NCBI GenBank assembly: GCA_016215705.1
Contig: JACRIR010000008.1
Location: forward strand, 1-18,403
Reading direction: 5' to 3'
From: Candidatus Poribacteria bacterium
GTDB lineage: Bacteria; Abyssobacteria; SURF-5
Length of the DNA stretch: 18,403 nucleotides
The notes under the pieces were generated by a model that ran no database searches, was not told where the DNA came from, and was given only the letters and a program-made list of their open reading frames with translations. Shown here in pieces: positions 1 through 8,279 of this stretch; position 1 is the first letter of the stretch; the number at the start of each line of letters is the position of its first letter. The position numbers were made by a program, and so were the translations under genes.

Positions 1-696
1 CCACACGGGACCAGTCAAAAGGCTTATGTCTTTTGTAAAGAAATAGTAGAGGCCGACGCCTCCACCACCGATAGAGTTTTCCCCGCTGGCATAATCAGCG
101 GCAAAGATGAGCTTGCTGTACTCGTTGCCCTGCATATCCGTGGTGGGCATAAACGCTCTGTCGAACCCGACCATGAAGCCCTCGTTTTCCTCGTTTCCGT
201 CGCCGTCGACCAGAGAGTCTTCATTACCTATATAGGGTCCGATGTGCACTCGTCCCAAATATGGGATTGTTTTTCCGACCAATCCGTAGACAATATTCTG
301 GTCTGTGACATCTTTTTCGGTTCCTACATTGAAAATCCCGAGGTTAAGCGCTGGCGACCCGTTGAACAGCGAGCCCTCGGGTGTTCCCACTTTGGCATTA
401 AAGGAGACGGGGTCATCAGTGGGTTCAATGACGTCTACTCCTATTTCCATCCGGAATTTGTCAAAGGGTAATATCCCTATAGTCAAACCGGAGTCCGTTG
501 GCAGGGAGTCTCCATCGTTTTGGAAGACAGTGAAATAGTTGTCGACACCGATGTGCAGGACGCCAAAGGGCTGAATGTCGGTCGTTGCCGGAGTCCAGTA
601 GGTTGTTGAGGGCGTTGCGACCGCCATATCAACACCTAACAAGAGTAAGAGCGCCCCGGCCGTAAGAACTGCTGCCAAGAACTGTGCCTTCTTCAT
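1..696 (-). CDS. Exported outer-membrane-like (putative porin) protein, partial
   Basis: The frame is open for 232 codons from ATG at 696 to the left edge, so the C-terminus is missing. A strong Shine-Dalgarno (GGAGAGG) lies just upstream. Residues 1-28 form a signal peptide: MKK, a Leu/Ala core (AAVLTAGALLLLL), and an Ala-containing cleavage zone near MAVATP. The mature part is rich in Gly, Asp, Asn and aromatics with alternating beta-type segments (FGVLHIGVDNYFTVF, RVHIGPYIG, GGGVGLYYFF), as in outer-membrane beta-barrels. It is the third gene after amt and P-II on the same strand, 173 bp behind P-II. From memory, putative porins of the TorF type occur beside glnK-amtB in Gram-negatives, so a channel role linked to ammonium is plausible but inferred. 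No specific family motif was recognised. Confidence 0.75.
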   Translation of the reverse strand, partial: MKKAQFLAAVLTAGALLLLLGVDMAVATPSTTYWTPATTDIQPFGVLHIGVDNYFTVFQNDGDSLPTDSGLTIGILPFDKFRMEIGVDVIEPTDDPVSFNAKVGTPEGSLFNGSPALNLGIFNVGTEKDVTDQNIVYGLVGKTIPYLGRVHIGPYIGNEDSLVDGDGNEENEGFMVGFDRAFMPTTDMQGNEYSKLIFAADYASGENSIGGGGVGLYYFFTKDISLLTGPVW

Positions 697-821
697 TTCA
701 TCCTCTCCATTCTATTGACTACGCCTCGTAGTGCATGCTTTTCTCGGAACAACTAAGAATCCAGCCAGACTCTCCAAGCTCCGGGGTCCCTTGATATTCT
801 CTCCTTTCGTTGATTTGCCTC

Positions 822-863
822 TATTCCGTGTCATTCGTCCATATTAGTGTGATTCGTGATCCT
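822..863. repeat. 'attcgtg' dispersed repeat in the P-II/porin spacer
   Basis: Short quasi-periodic words (ccgtgtcattcgtcc, gtgtgattcgtgatcc) start just beyond the P-II stop codon. The same words recur near 3196-3215, 8802-8832, 10815-10850, 11014-11126, 14309-14354 and 15609-15934. The rest of the 173-bp spacer shows no clear promoter or terminator. Confidence 0.6.
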
Positions 864-869
864 AATTTT

Positions 870-1259
<390 letters not shown>

Positions 1260-1293
1260 TCACTCTTGCCAACCGGCGGTCGTATGGGGCCCG

Positions 1294-2892
1294 TCAATTG
1301 GACGTTGGTGTTTCCGACGCCTTATCGAGGAGAACTCCGCTGAAGCCGGGCACTCCCATCTCGGGAATATCCAGACCATCGACTTCCGTTTCCTCGTCAA
1401 CCCGGTTGCCCACCACCATGTCAATCACTTTGAAGATGATCAGCGATATCAACCCCACATAGACGACGTTCGCGATTACGCCTATGCACTGGGCGAGGAA
1501 TTGCGAGGCGTCACCGTAGAAGAGTCCTTTCACGGTTCCCGCAACTCCGTTCCAGCCGTCGCCGTATGTGCCGTCTGCAAAAAGCCCGAGGGCAAGACAG
1601 CCCCAAGCGCCGTTCATTCCATGAACCGCGATGGCGCCGACCGGATCGTCTATCTTGAGCTTTCTTTCAATGAAGAGGAATCCTTCGACGACCAGAACTC
1701 CCGCGACGAGGCCGATGATGCAGGCGCTGACGGAGTTGACAAACGCGCAGGGCGCGGTGATCGCCACCAGCCCGGCAAGCATCCCGTTGCACATCATGCT
1801 GGGGTCCGGTTTCTTGAAGCGAATGAGCCATACCCACAAGGTGGCCGCCACTGCCCCAGTCGCAGACGCGAGCATGGTATTGGTGGCGACGACCGCGATG
1901 CGAAGATCGGTTCCAGCCAGAGTCGAGCCGGGATTGAAGCCGAACCATCCGAACGCGAGGATGAATGTCCCAATGACTGCCATCGGAATGTTGTGGCCGA
2001 GGATGGGATTCGGCGTGCCGTCCTTATTGTATTTGCCATGCCGTGGGCCGAGGAGCCAAGCGCCCACGAGACCAATCACACCCCCTGTCATGTGGACGAC
2101 CGACGAGCCGGCGAAGTCCACGTGCCCATGGCCGAGTCCGAAGTTTCTGCCCATGGCCGAAAGCCAGCCGCCACCCCATACCCAGTTGCCGTAGATCGGA
2201 TAGATGACCGTCCCCACAAGCAAGCCGTATATGAAAAAAGAAAGGTATTTCCAGCGCTCCGCCATCGCGCCGGTCGGAATTGTCGCTGTAGTGTCCATGA
2301 ACACCATTTGGAAGAGGAACATCGTGAATATCGCCACGTCATAACCGCCTCCGGATAAGAAAAAGCCCTTCATCCCGAGTAGCCCGAACTCTTTTCCGAA
2401 GAGGCTTATCGTCAACTCATGATCCAGACCGGCATAGCCTCCCAGCGACGCAAGGGCGCCAACGCCTCCGAACATGAACGCGAACCCGCAGATGTAGAAT
2501 CCGAGCATACCTAGCGGATAGATCATCATGTTCATGGCCATCGTATGGGCGGCATTCTTCGCGCGGGTGAAGCCCGTTTCCACCATCGCAAATCCTGCCT
2601 GCATGAACATCACCAGAAACCCGGTGATAAGGGTCCACATCATGTTAATGGCGACTTTGTTGTGTCCCACGGCGCTTCCCAACTCTTGAATGGTGGGCGA
2701 CCCTGCTTCGGCGGCAGGAACATCCGTGATAGCGCCCGTGTTCGCGCCGGAGGGATCAGCCTGCCGCGCTGCCGGGGCCGCCGCGGCGACCTCGATAGTC
2801 GGCGCCACTTCCTGTTCCTGTGCCGCAACCGGCACAGCCACGCCTACTATAACAACCCCTAAGACAAACAACCAACATAATTTTCTTAACAT
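1294..2892 (-). CDS. amt: Ammonium transporter (Amt/MEP/Rh family)
   Basis: This 532-residue inner-membrane channel conducts ammonium. Residues 1-24 are a signal peptide ending VPVAAQ. An Ala/Pro/Glu-rich linker runs to about residue 75, followed by eleven or so membrane segments. Diagnostic sequence includes QAGFAMVETGFTRAKNA (98-114), DFAGSSVVHMTGG with the first pore histidine His267, GWFGFNPGS (315-323), and AIAVHGMNGAWGCLALG with the second pore histidine His424. The C-terminal cytosolic tail VDGLDIPEMGVPGF resembles the GlnK-interacting tail of the family. The ATG at 2892 has a good Shine-Dalgarno (GAGAGGA). It heads a three-gene minus-strand cluster with P-II and an exported barrel-like protein. 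The extra linker between signal peptide and first membrane helix is longer than in E. coli AmtB and has no obvious domain. Confidence 0.96.
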   Translation of the reverse strand: MLRKLCWLFVLGVVIVGVAVPVAAQEQEVAPTIEVAAAAPAARQADPSGANTGAITDVPAAEAGSPTIQELGSAVGHNKVAINMMWTLITGFLVMFMQAGFAMVETGFTRAKNAAHTMAMNMMIYPLGMLGFYICGFAFMFGGVGALASLGGYAGLDHELTISLFGKEFGLLGMKGFFLSGGGYDVAIFTMFLFQMVFMDTTATIPTGAMAERWKYLSFFIYGLLVGTVIYPIYGNWVWGGGWLSAMGRNFGLGHGHVDFAGSSVVHMTGGVIGLVGAWLLGPRHGKYNKDGTPNPILGHNIPMAVIGTFILAFGWFGFNPGSTLAGTDLRIAVVATNTMLASATGAVAATLWVWLIRFKKPDPSMMCNGMLAGLVAITAPCAFVNSVSACIIGLVAGVLVVEGFLFIERKLKIDDPVGAIAVHGMNGAWGCLALGLFADGTYGDGWNGVAGTVKGLFYGDASQFLAQCIGVIANVVYVGLISLIIFKVIDMVVGNRVDEETEVDGLDIPEMGVPGFSGVLLDKASETPTSN

Positions 2893-3639
2893 GCTTATCC
2901 TCTCTTTCCCTTTTCACGCCAGGCCGTCATTCTGAGCGAAGCGAAGAATCTCCATTCGTGGCCGCAATTTCTCGCTGCATAGGCGCAAGACCGCAAAGGA
3001 ATCTGTGAAATCCACGATTGCGCACGTTTTGTATCAGTCATCCATGTAATCCGCAAAACCAACGGTCAGTAAGAAATCAGTTTCCTGTTGAAATCTGAAT
3101 TTGTGAAAACCGCGAGAATCGGTTGTTCCGGATATGTTTCTTCTCCTCTCTTTTCCTTTGTTACCTTCATTTGCGCTATTTGTTGGCATCCGTGTGATTC
3201 GTGATCCGCTACTTCTTTGGTCCTGCTCATTGCTGAAGCAACCTGCTTCCGAAATAGGCACATTCGTGGAGAGATTCTTGCCTTCGACGGGAGAGAAATC
3301 TTTGCTGAAGGATGCGGTGTTTTGGCGGAAATCACTTGAATTCATGGGGTTTTCTCAGCTTTCAATTCCCGGAACCAAGTGCCAGCCAGGTGAGTCATTA
3401 GGCGAGGTTCGAGAGGATTAAGAGCAACAAGAATGCCAACCACAGAAGGGAAAGGTGAAAGGGCAAAGGCGAAAGGGAAGGATCAGACCGCAAAGACGCA
3501 AAGGTCGCAAGGAAAAGAAGTCGGAACGCCCGACGCACGAACGGGAACAAACGGCGTGAATGGGAGAAGAAATCAGGGCCCAAATGCAAGGGCTATTTAT
3601 CTGCCGTCCTTCGTAAACTTCGTAGATGAAGGGATGTCT
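2893..3639. repeat. Gene-free region with dispersed repeat words
   Basis: No convincing gene in about 750 bp. It holds gtcattctgagcgaagcg (2926-2943), an 'aatctgtgaaatccacg' stretch (about 3000-3016), 'catccgtgtgattcgtgatcc' type words (about 3187-3207), and 'aaaggcgaaaggg' plus 'accgcaaagacgcaaagg' words (3439-3516). Frames open across it show low-complexity translations. I see neither a clear amt promoter nor a strong corA terminator here. Confidence 0.6.
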
Positions 3640-4707
3640 CTACAACCATTTCTTCCTCTTGAAATACATCAACATGGCCAGGCATGTGAGGAGCATGATG
3701 AGAAGCGCGCCGAAATATCCCCACCGCCATTCAAGCTCAGGCATGTGTTTGAAATTCATTCCGTAAACGCCGGCTATGAAGGATAAGGGCATGAATATCG
3801 TGGCAATGATAGTCAGCACCTTCATTATTTCGTTCATCTTGTTGCTCATGCTGGAGAGATAGATATCGAGCATGCCGGAGAGCATCTCGCGGAAGGTTTC
3901 TATCGTGTCAATAATGTGGATGGTGTGATCATAGACGTCTCTTAGAAATATGCGGGTGGGCTCGTTGATCAATGACGATTCCAGGCTTTCCAGTCTGTCT
4001 ATCACTTCCCGCAAAGGCCAAACCGACCTGCGCAGGAATATCATTTCCCGCTTCAAATTATGAACCGTTGTCAACGCTTTGGTCGTCGGGTTGGCAATCA
4101 GGTCATCCTCGAGAGACTCTATTTGTTCGCCGAGCTTTTCCAGAATGACGAAATAGTTGTCAACGATTACGTCGAGCAGGCTGTATACCAGATAATCCGC
4201 GCCCAACGACCTTATTCGGCCTTTTTGTTTTCTGATACGCTCCCTGACCGGGTCGAACACATCGCCTCCTTCGGCCTCCTGGAAAGAGATGACGAAACTT
4301 CGTCCGAGAATCAGGCTTACCTGCTCGACATTTACGGCGCCGCTCTTTTGATCGAGAGAGAGCATCTTCACGACAACATAAGCGTAATCTTCATATTCGT
4401 CCATTTTGGGGCGCTGGTCCGTGTTCAAAATATCTTCCAGAACCAGAGGATGGACTCCGTAACAAGAGCCGATCTTCTCAAAAATCTCGATTTGATGAAT
4501 TCCCTCGACGTCAATCCATGTCACGTGCGGCGCATCCTTGAAGCGAACGCATTCGTCAATCGTCCTGACTTGCGTTTCCTCGAAATCGTTCTCGTCGTAA
4601 CTCATTATCCGTATCTTTACTTCGCCCGCTTTCCGTCTCCCGATATGAATGAGAGTGCCGGGCGGTGCGCCTGTCTTTATGGACCTTTGCTTCACAAGTC
4701 TTGGCAT
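3640..4707 (-). CDS. corA: CorA-family magnesium/cobalt transport protein
   Basis: A 355-residue divalent-cation channel of the inner membrane, close in length to Thermotoga maritima CorA (351). The N-terminal two-thirds is the cytosolic alpha/beta domain (HVTWIDVEGI, HPLVLEDILNTDQRPKMDEYEDYAYVV split over 64-130) followed by a long stalk helix. Two C-terminal membrane helices bracket the signature Gly-Met-Asn at residues 316-318 (AGVYGMNFKHMPELEW), and the protein ends in the basic KRKKWL typical of the family. The start is taken at ATG 4707, because MPRLVKQR is preceded by GAGAGG and matches the family start. The frame is open upstream, but that stretch overlaps the FadH gene and is not family-like. 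It lies 103 bp downstream of the FadH-type gene on the same strand, and a T-rich tract (4751-4772) in that gap may partly uncouple them. Confidence 0.95.
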   Translation of the reverse strand: MPRLVKQRSIKTGAPPGTLIHIGRRKAGEVKIRIMSYDENDFEETQVRTIDECVRFKDAPHVTWIDVEGIHQIEIFEKIGSCYGVHPLVLEDILNTDQRPKMDEYEDYAYVVVKMLSLDQKSGAVNVEQVSLILGRSFVISFQEAEGGDVFDPVRERIRKQKGRIRSLGADYLVYSLLDVIVDNYFVILEKLGEQIESLEDDLIANPTTKALTTVHNLKREMIFLRRSVWPLREVIDRLESLESSLINEPTRIFLRDVYDHTIHIIDTIETFREMLSGMLDIYLSSMSNKMNEIMKVLTIIATIFMPLSFIAGVYGMNFKHMPELEWRWGYFGALLIMLLTCLAMLMYFKRKKWL

Positions 4708-4810
4708 GACAGTCAGCCTCTCACTATCTGAATCATTCCGGCGGTAGCGGGGAAAAAACAAAAAAAAGCCACGTGACAGACCACAAACAGGTTGACATCT
4801 CGCGGCGCGG

Positions 4811-6811
4811 TCATATCTTGCGCCCGAGAATAGTGGCTTCGTAAATGGCATCGATGCCTTTTTGTGGGATGTGCGCGTCGCCGAGGATATGTATCTCCGG
4901 CGCCGCGCCTGCCCATCTTTCTTTGAGGCGGGGGTCGGCTTCATAGCCTGCGGCGATAATTATCGTGTCGGCTTCGAGCATTTGCTGCTGTCCGTCAAGT
5001 GATATGAGCAGACCTTCGTCTGTGACCCTGACGTATCGCGCGTCAGTTATGGTTCGCACGCCGAGATTCTTGAGTTCCTGAAGCGTGAGCCAACGCGTGC
5101 TGCGACCGAGGGAGTCACCGACCTTCGAGCCGCGCCGCACGAGCGTTACTTGATGCGGGCCTTTGTGGGCGAGGTCCAGCGTTCTCTCCGCCGGCAGCAC
5201 GTTGTTTTCAATAAGAAACAGAGCGGTCTCCGGTGTGATGCGGCCCTCGCGCGCGACGAAGATGGCGACCTCGCAGGCGACGCCTCCGGCTCCGATAACC
5301 ACCACCTTTCGGCCAAGCGGCTTCCCGCCGGTGAGCGCTTCGTCGGCGAGGATAACTTTGTCGTTGTCGATCCCGGGAACGTTGGGGATGCGCGTGATGC
5401 CGCCGGTCGCAAGCACAAGAACGTCGGGCTTCTCCTTTCTTGCCTTTTCCGGGGTCATCTCGATTCCGCATATGATTTCCACGCCGGCTCGGCGCGCGGC
5501 GCTGTCCAGATAGCGAACGGTGTTTCCGAACTCCTCGCGGCCCGGCGGAATCGCGCTCAGCGCAAGTCGGCCGCCGAGGCGCTTGCTTTTCTCGAAGAGG
5601 GTGACGCGATGGCCCCTCTGAGCAAGCACTCGAGCCGCTTCCAATCCTCCTGGCCCGCCTCCAACCAGCATGATCTTCCGAGGGTTTGCAGACTTTACCA
5701 GCGCGAGTTCGTTCTCGCGGCCTCTGGTGGGATTATTCATGCATGTGGAGGGCTGTCCGCCGAAAATCGTATCGAGACAGCCTTCGTTGCAACCGGTACA
5801 CGGGATGATTTCATCGAAACGTCCCTCGCGCACCTTCTTCGCGAAATAGGGGTCAGCGTTGAGAGCGCGCGCCATTGCGATGAAATCGGCGCTGCCGTCG
5901 GCCAGGATTTGTTCCGCAAGAAGGGGATCGTTGATACGGTTGCACGTTACGACGGGAACACTCAAATGAGGGCGCATAAAGCGAGCCAGGAATACGAACG
6001 CGCCGCGCGGAACCGAGGCGGCGACAGTGGGGACTCTGGATTCGTGCCAGCCCACCTGAATGCTTATCGCATCAGCGCCCGCTTCCTCGAAAAGCTTTGC
6101 GATCTTGACTGATTCTTCAATCGTGTTTCCGCCGTCCATAAGCTCGGCGCCGGAATGGCGCACGACAACGGGATAATCATTCCCGCACGCTCGTTTGACG
6201 GTCCGGATGACCTCTATTCCGAATCGAGCGCGGTTCTCGAGAGAGCCGCCGTACTCGTCATCGCGCGTGTTGGAGACCGGCGAGAGGAATTGAGCGATGA
6301 GATAGCCGGTGGAGCCCATCACTTCAACGGCATCGAAATCGGCCTCGCGCGCTCTGCGCGCAGCGGCGGCGAAATGCTCAATCGTTTCGTGAATTTCGGG
6401 AATCGACAGAGCGCGCGGGGTTTCGCGGGTCAGTTTCGAGGGGATGGCCGACGCGGAGACCGGTTGTTCACCGTCCATCATGAACGAAAAGGCGTATCTC
6501 CCGCCGTGAAAGAGTTGGGCGGCGGTCTTCGCGCCGTGCGAATGGAGGCGCGCATTCATCTTTTTCATGCTGGGAATATACTTGTCGTCCTCGATGCTCA
6601 GAAAGCCGATTCCTCCGCCTCCGAGCCGGTGCATCTTGAATCCTCCGAGGAAGAGCAGGCCGGCCTCGCCTTTTGCGCACTCCTCATAGTAACGGACAAA
6701 CCGTTCCGTCACGTATCCGTCCTCGGCATAGCCGAGATGCATTGCGGCCATGACGATGCGGTTGCGTGTGGTCAACGATCCGATACGGCCTTCGCTCAAG
6801 AGATGCTTCAT
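4811..6811 (-). CDS. FadH-type Fe-S flavoenzyme (2,4-dienoyl-CoA reductase / old yellow enzyme family)
   Basis: A 666-residue cytosolic NAD(P)H-dependent flavoprotein, matching the length of E. coli FadH (about 670). Domains are an FMN-binding TIM barrel (1-330), a 4Fe-4S cysteine cluster at Cys338, 341, 345 and 357 (CTGCNEGC then C), an FAD-binding Rossmann motif GGGPGGLEAA (384-393), and a second nucleotide-binding motif VIGAGGVACE (505-514). By alignment from memory with FadH, Tyr170 (EVMGSTGY) and His256 (GWHESRVPT) are the catalytic acid pair. The family reduces 2,4-dienoyl-CoA or other enoates, and the exact substrate cannot be read here. Shine-Dalgarno AAAGGA precedes ATG 6811. A promoter-like pair lies at 6869-6898. 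An acyl-CoA synthetase about 2 kb upstream is compatible with unsaturated acyl-CoA metabolism. Confidence 0.93.
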   Translation of the reverse strand: MKHLLSEGRIGSLTTRNRIVMAAMHLGYAEDGYVTERFVRYYEECAKGEAGLLFLGGFKMHRLGGGGIGFLSIEDDKYIPSMKKMNARLHSHGAKTAAQLFHGGRYAFSFMMDGEQPVSASAIPSKLTRETPRALSIPEIHETIEHFAAAARRAREADFDAVEVMGSTGYLIAQFLSPVSNTRDDEYGGSLENRARFGIEVIRTVKRACGNDYPVVVRHSGAELMDGGNTIEESVKIAKLFEEAGADAISIQVGWHESRVPTVAASVPRGAFVFLARFMRPHLSVPVVTCNRINDPLLAEQILADGSADFIAMARALNADPYFAKKVREGRFDEIIPCTGCNEGCLDTIFGGQPSTCMNNPTRGRENELALVKSANPRKIMLVGGGPGGLEAARVLAQRGHRVTLFEKSKRLGGRLALSAIPPGREEFGNTVRYLDSAARRAGVEIICGIEMTPEKARKEKPDVLVLATGGITRIPNVPGIDNDKVILADEALTGGKPLGRKVVVIGAGGVACEVAIFVAREGRITPETALFLIENNVLPAERTLDLAHKGPHQVTLVRRGSKVGDSLGRSTRWLTLQELKNLGVRTITDARYVRVTDEGLLISLDGQQQMLEADTIIIAAGYEADPRLKERWAGAAPEIHILGDAHIPQKGIDAIYEATILGRKI

Positions 6812-6868
6812 ATTTTTCCTTTCACATCCGGCGCATTTTCTCAGAAACCATGTGGGCGAACCGCATTC

Positions 6869-6898
6869 AGTTTATCTGTTTTCGCTGACGGTTGGCAA
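6869..6898 (-). promoter_or_regulatory. Probable sigma-70 promoter of the FadH-type gene
   Basis: Reading the minus strand, TTGCCA (6893-6898) is followed after 18 bp by TAAACT (6869-6874). The start codon at 6811 would be reached after a leader of about 50 nt. It sits between the stop of the ferredoxin remnant and the FadH start. Confidence 0.5.
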
Positions 6899-6906
6899 CT
6901 CCGAGT

Positions 6907-7116
6907 CTATTCCAACTTCATTTCGATGCCGCGGCCGGCGGCACGCTTGAAATTCCAGTCCATCAGGTCTGCCGGTGGCCGGTCATGCTCGGATTCGGGT
7001 TTCCGCACGAGCTTTGTCGATTGGGTCGGACATTTCCGCGTGCATACCCCGCATCCGATGCGGCGTTCGGCGAGGACCCGGTAACTGCCATTATCTTCGA
7101 CAATGGCATCCCTTTC
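6907..7116 (-). pseudogene. Ferredoxin-domain protein, 3' remnant
   Basis: A minus-strand frame of 69 codons ends at TAG (6907-6909) and reads clearly as the C-terminal end of a 4Fe-4S protein: RDAIVEDNGSYRVLAE, then CGVCTRKCP with three clustered Cys and a Cys-Pro, then LVRKPESEHDRPP and a tail DLMDWNFKRAAGRGIE. In intact relatives an earlier Cys cluster precedes 'DAI', but here an in-frame TAA (7117-7119) interrupts just before it. The first Cys of the visible cluster is replaced (RRIGCGVC where CIGCGVC is usual). No start codon with a ribosome site is in frame. I read this as a 5'-truncated, decayed gene. It is on the same strand as, and directly upstream of, the FadH-type gene. Confidence 0.7.
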
Positions 7117-7202
7117 TTATTGCCCATGTGGTATGAGATAATAGGCGAAACGGGAGCCAACAACTTGCTGATCCTACGGCGGAGGCCAAAGGTGGATTCA
7201 TA

Positions 7203-7535
7203 ATGAACGAGCACACACAACAACAAATCGCCGATTCTCTCGAGACCACGCCCGAGCTTCTGCATTTCATGCCCGAGCTTCTTGCTGACATATGGGAACT
7301 TGGTGGTTCGCCGGGGATTGTGGTCAATATGCTCAGGCCGTTCAAGCTCCCCGCACGGAAAGCGAAGGTGCTGGACCTCGGATGCGGGAAGGGTGCGGTG
7401 GCGGTCACATTGGCGAAAGAGCTCGGATTTCGGGTGTTCGGGGTAGATTTGCTAACGCAGGTAATCGGCGCCGTCTGGCTGCTGCAGCGGGCAGAATCAG
7501 GCGGCGCACATCGCAGCCACAAGGAGGCATCATAA
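7203..7535 (+). pseudogene. SAM-dependent methyltransferase, 3'-truncated
   Basis: A 110-codon frame begins with a well-placed ATG (AGGTGG, 8 nt upstream). It starts as a class I methyltransferase: helices LLHFMPELLADIWELGGSP (19-37), then motif I VLDLGCGKGAVAVTL with the SAM-binding Gly loop (about 56-70) and the acidic end of beta-2 at GVDL (78-81). Family members continue for another 150 or so residues. Here the similarity stops at GVDL and is replaced by about 29 unrelated residues (LTQVIGAVWLLQRAESGGAH...) before a TAA at 7533-7535, right at the cold-shock terminator. The remaining SAM-binding and all substrate-binding parts are lost, so it cannot be a working enzyme. It is one of only two plus-strand genes in the window. 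Confidence 0.75.
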
Positions 7536-7575
7536 AACAAAAGCCCCGCATCTGATTAAACAGACGCGGGGGCTT
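7533..7575 (-). terminator. Rho-independent terminator after cold-shock gene 1
   Basis: Minus strand: a GC-rich stem (AAGCCCCCGCGTCTG against CAGATGCGGGGCTT, with one mismatch or bulge and one G-U) and a 6-nt loop, followed by TTTTGTTTTA. It lies about 25 bp beyond the stop codon and abuts the end of the truncated methyltransferase frame. Confidence 0.88.
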
Positions 7576-7598
7576 GTGCGCATTAGTCTATGGAGAGC

Positions 7599-7799
7599 TT
7601 AGAGTTTCTCCACGTTCTCTGCCTTCAGACCTTTCGGCCCGTTGACCGTCTCGAAGCGAACGCGATCGTTTTCGGAGAGCGTCTTGAAACCGCTTCCCTG
7701 AATCGACTGATGGTGTACGAACACATCCGGTCCGCCGTCTTGAGTTATGAAGCCATAACCTTTTTGGTCATTAAACCACTTCACTGTTCCTTCCGGCAT
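7599..7799 (-). CDS. Cold-shock protein (CspA family), copy 1
   Basis: A 66-residue single CSD/OB-fold protein that binds single-stranded RNA/DNA and acts as an RNA chaperone. RNP1 (KGYGFI) and RNP2 (DVFVHH) are intact. The start is ATG 7799 ([10 protein letters not shown]). A GTG 12 bp upstream is in frame but lies inside the Shine-Dalgarno AAGGAGGTGA and is not used. The gene has its own consensus promoter (7940-7968), a leader of about 130 nt with an internal terminator hairpin (7849-7888), and a second terminator after the stop. It differs from copy 2 (8280-8480) by four residues: Ser/Gly, Val/Ala, Asn/Thr and the last residue Leu/Ile. Confidence 0.96.
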   Translation of the reverse strand: MPEGTVKWFNDQKGYGFITQDGGPDVFVHHQSIQGSGFKTLSENDRVRFETVNGPKGLKAENVEKL

Positions 7800-7848
7800 T
7801 AGTATTGTCACCTCCTTGGTCTAAATTGAAGTAATGTCCCCTCACAAG

Positions 7849-7888
7849 AAAAAAGTCCGCAAGAGCTAGCAGCAACTCTTGCGGACTT
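7849..7888 (-). promoter_or_regulatory. Intrinsic terminator/attenuator hairpin in the cold-shock leader, copy 1
   Basis: Minus strand: a perfect 13-bp stem (AAGTCCGCAAGAG at 7888-7876 with its complement at 7865-7853), a 10-nt loop, and a run of six T then CTT. This is a textbook intrinsic terminator, but it sits between the promoter and the start codon, about 50 nt before the ATG. An upstream leader segment (7916-7922, CTCTTCG on the minus strand) could pair with the left arm and open the hairpin. The placement implies premature termination unless antitermination occurs. CspA-family proteins are known antiterminators in E. coli, so autoregulation is an inference. Confidence 0.75.
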
Positions 7889-7939
7889 GAGCAAACAGCG
7901 CGATCAACTCACTTACGAAGAGCTTTACTCCTACGCGGA

Positions 7940-7968
7940 AGTATACCACATACCATTGCGGTTGTCAA
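7940..7968 (-). promoter_or_regulatory. Sigma-70 promoter of cold-shock gene 1
   Basis: Minus strand: TTGACA (7963-7968), a 17-bp spacer and TATACT (7940-7945). This is a near-perfect consensus. Transcription should begin near 7933 and give a leader of about 130 nt. Confidence 0.88.
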
Positions 7969-7989
7969 ATGCGCTGGAAGAGAATCGTC

Positions 7990-8205
7990 TTTCGGGTTGA
8001 CAAGATTGAGCCACGGAGGGCATCACGGAGAGAAGCGAAGAAACTGCAAGGTAATCGAAAAGACGGTCTCAAAGGTTAATCCCACCGCCGATGTTGAGAT
8101 TGCTTTGCTCGGGCCTGCATCCCGCTTCGGGCGGGATCGCAATGACTGCGTTATGGAAATCATGTCAGGAATTCGCAATTTGAAATTTAGTAGTACAGTG
8201 TGACG
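7990..8205. repeat. Repeat words and a hairpin repeat between the csp units
   Basis: No gene. It contains 'gccacggagggcatcacgg' words (about 8012-8030) and an element with a stem atcccgc/gcgggat (8119-8125, 8131-8137) inside an outer attgc/gcaat pair (8098-8102, 8139-8143). This resembles common dispersed hairpin repeats of the 'gcatcccgcttcgggcgg' type. Confidence 0.55.
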
Positions 8206-8213
8206 GCTTATGA

Positions 8214-8253
8214 AAACAAAAGCCCCACGTCTGATCGCACAGACGCGGGGACT
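8214..8253 (-). terminator. Rho-independent terminator after cold-shock gene 2
   Basis: Minus strand: stem CCCCGCGTCTG against CAGACGTGGGGC, 6-nt loop, then TTTTGTTTTC. Compared with copy 1 the loop has changed and the stem is kept by G-U tolerance, which indicates a maintained structure. Confidence 0.88.
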
Positions 8254-8279
8254 TGTGCGCATTAGTCTATGGAGAACCT

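Noticed and set aside
4751-4790. Possible terminator after the FadH-type gene
   Set aside because: There is a long T-run on the minus strand, but only a 4-bp hairpin (GTGG/TCAC type) precedes it.
5150-6112. Plus-strand frame of 320 codons opposite the FadH-type gene
   Set aside because: Shadow of a conserved enzyme; no motif or ribosome site.
7800-7900. Possible leader peptide frame through the cold-shock attenuator ending at the TGA in AGGAGGTGA
   Set aside because: It is open in both copies, but it has only a TTG start and no ribosome site, and the two copies are too similar for this to be independent evidence.
8095-8146. Hairpin between the csp units as a terminator or small RNA
   Set aside because: No T-run and no promoter; it resembles a common dispersed hairpin repeat.
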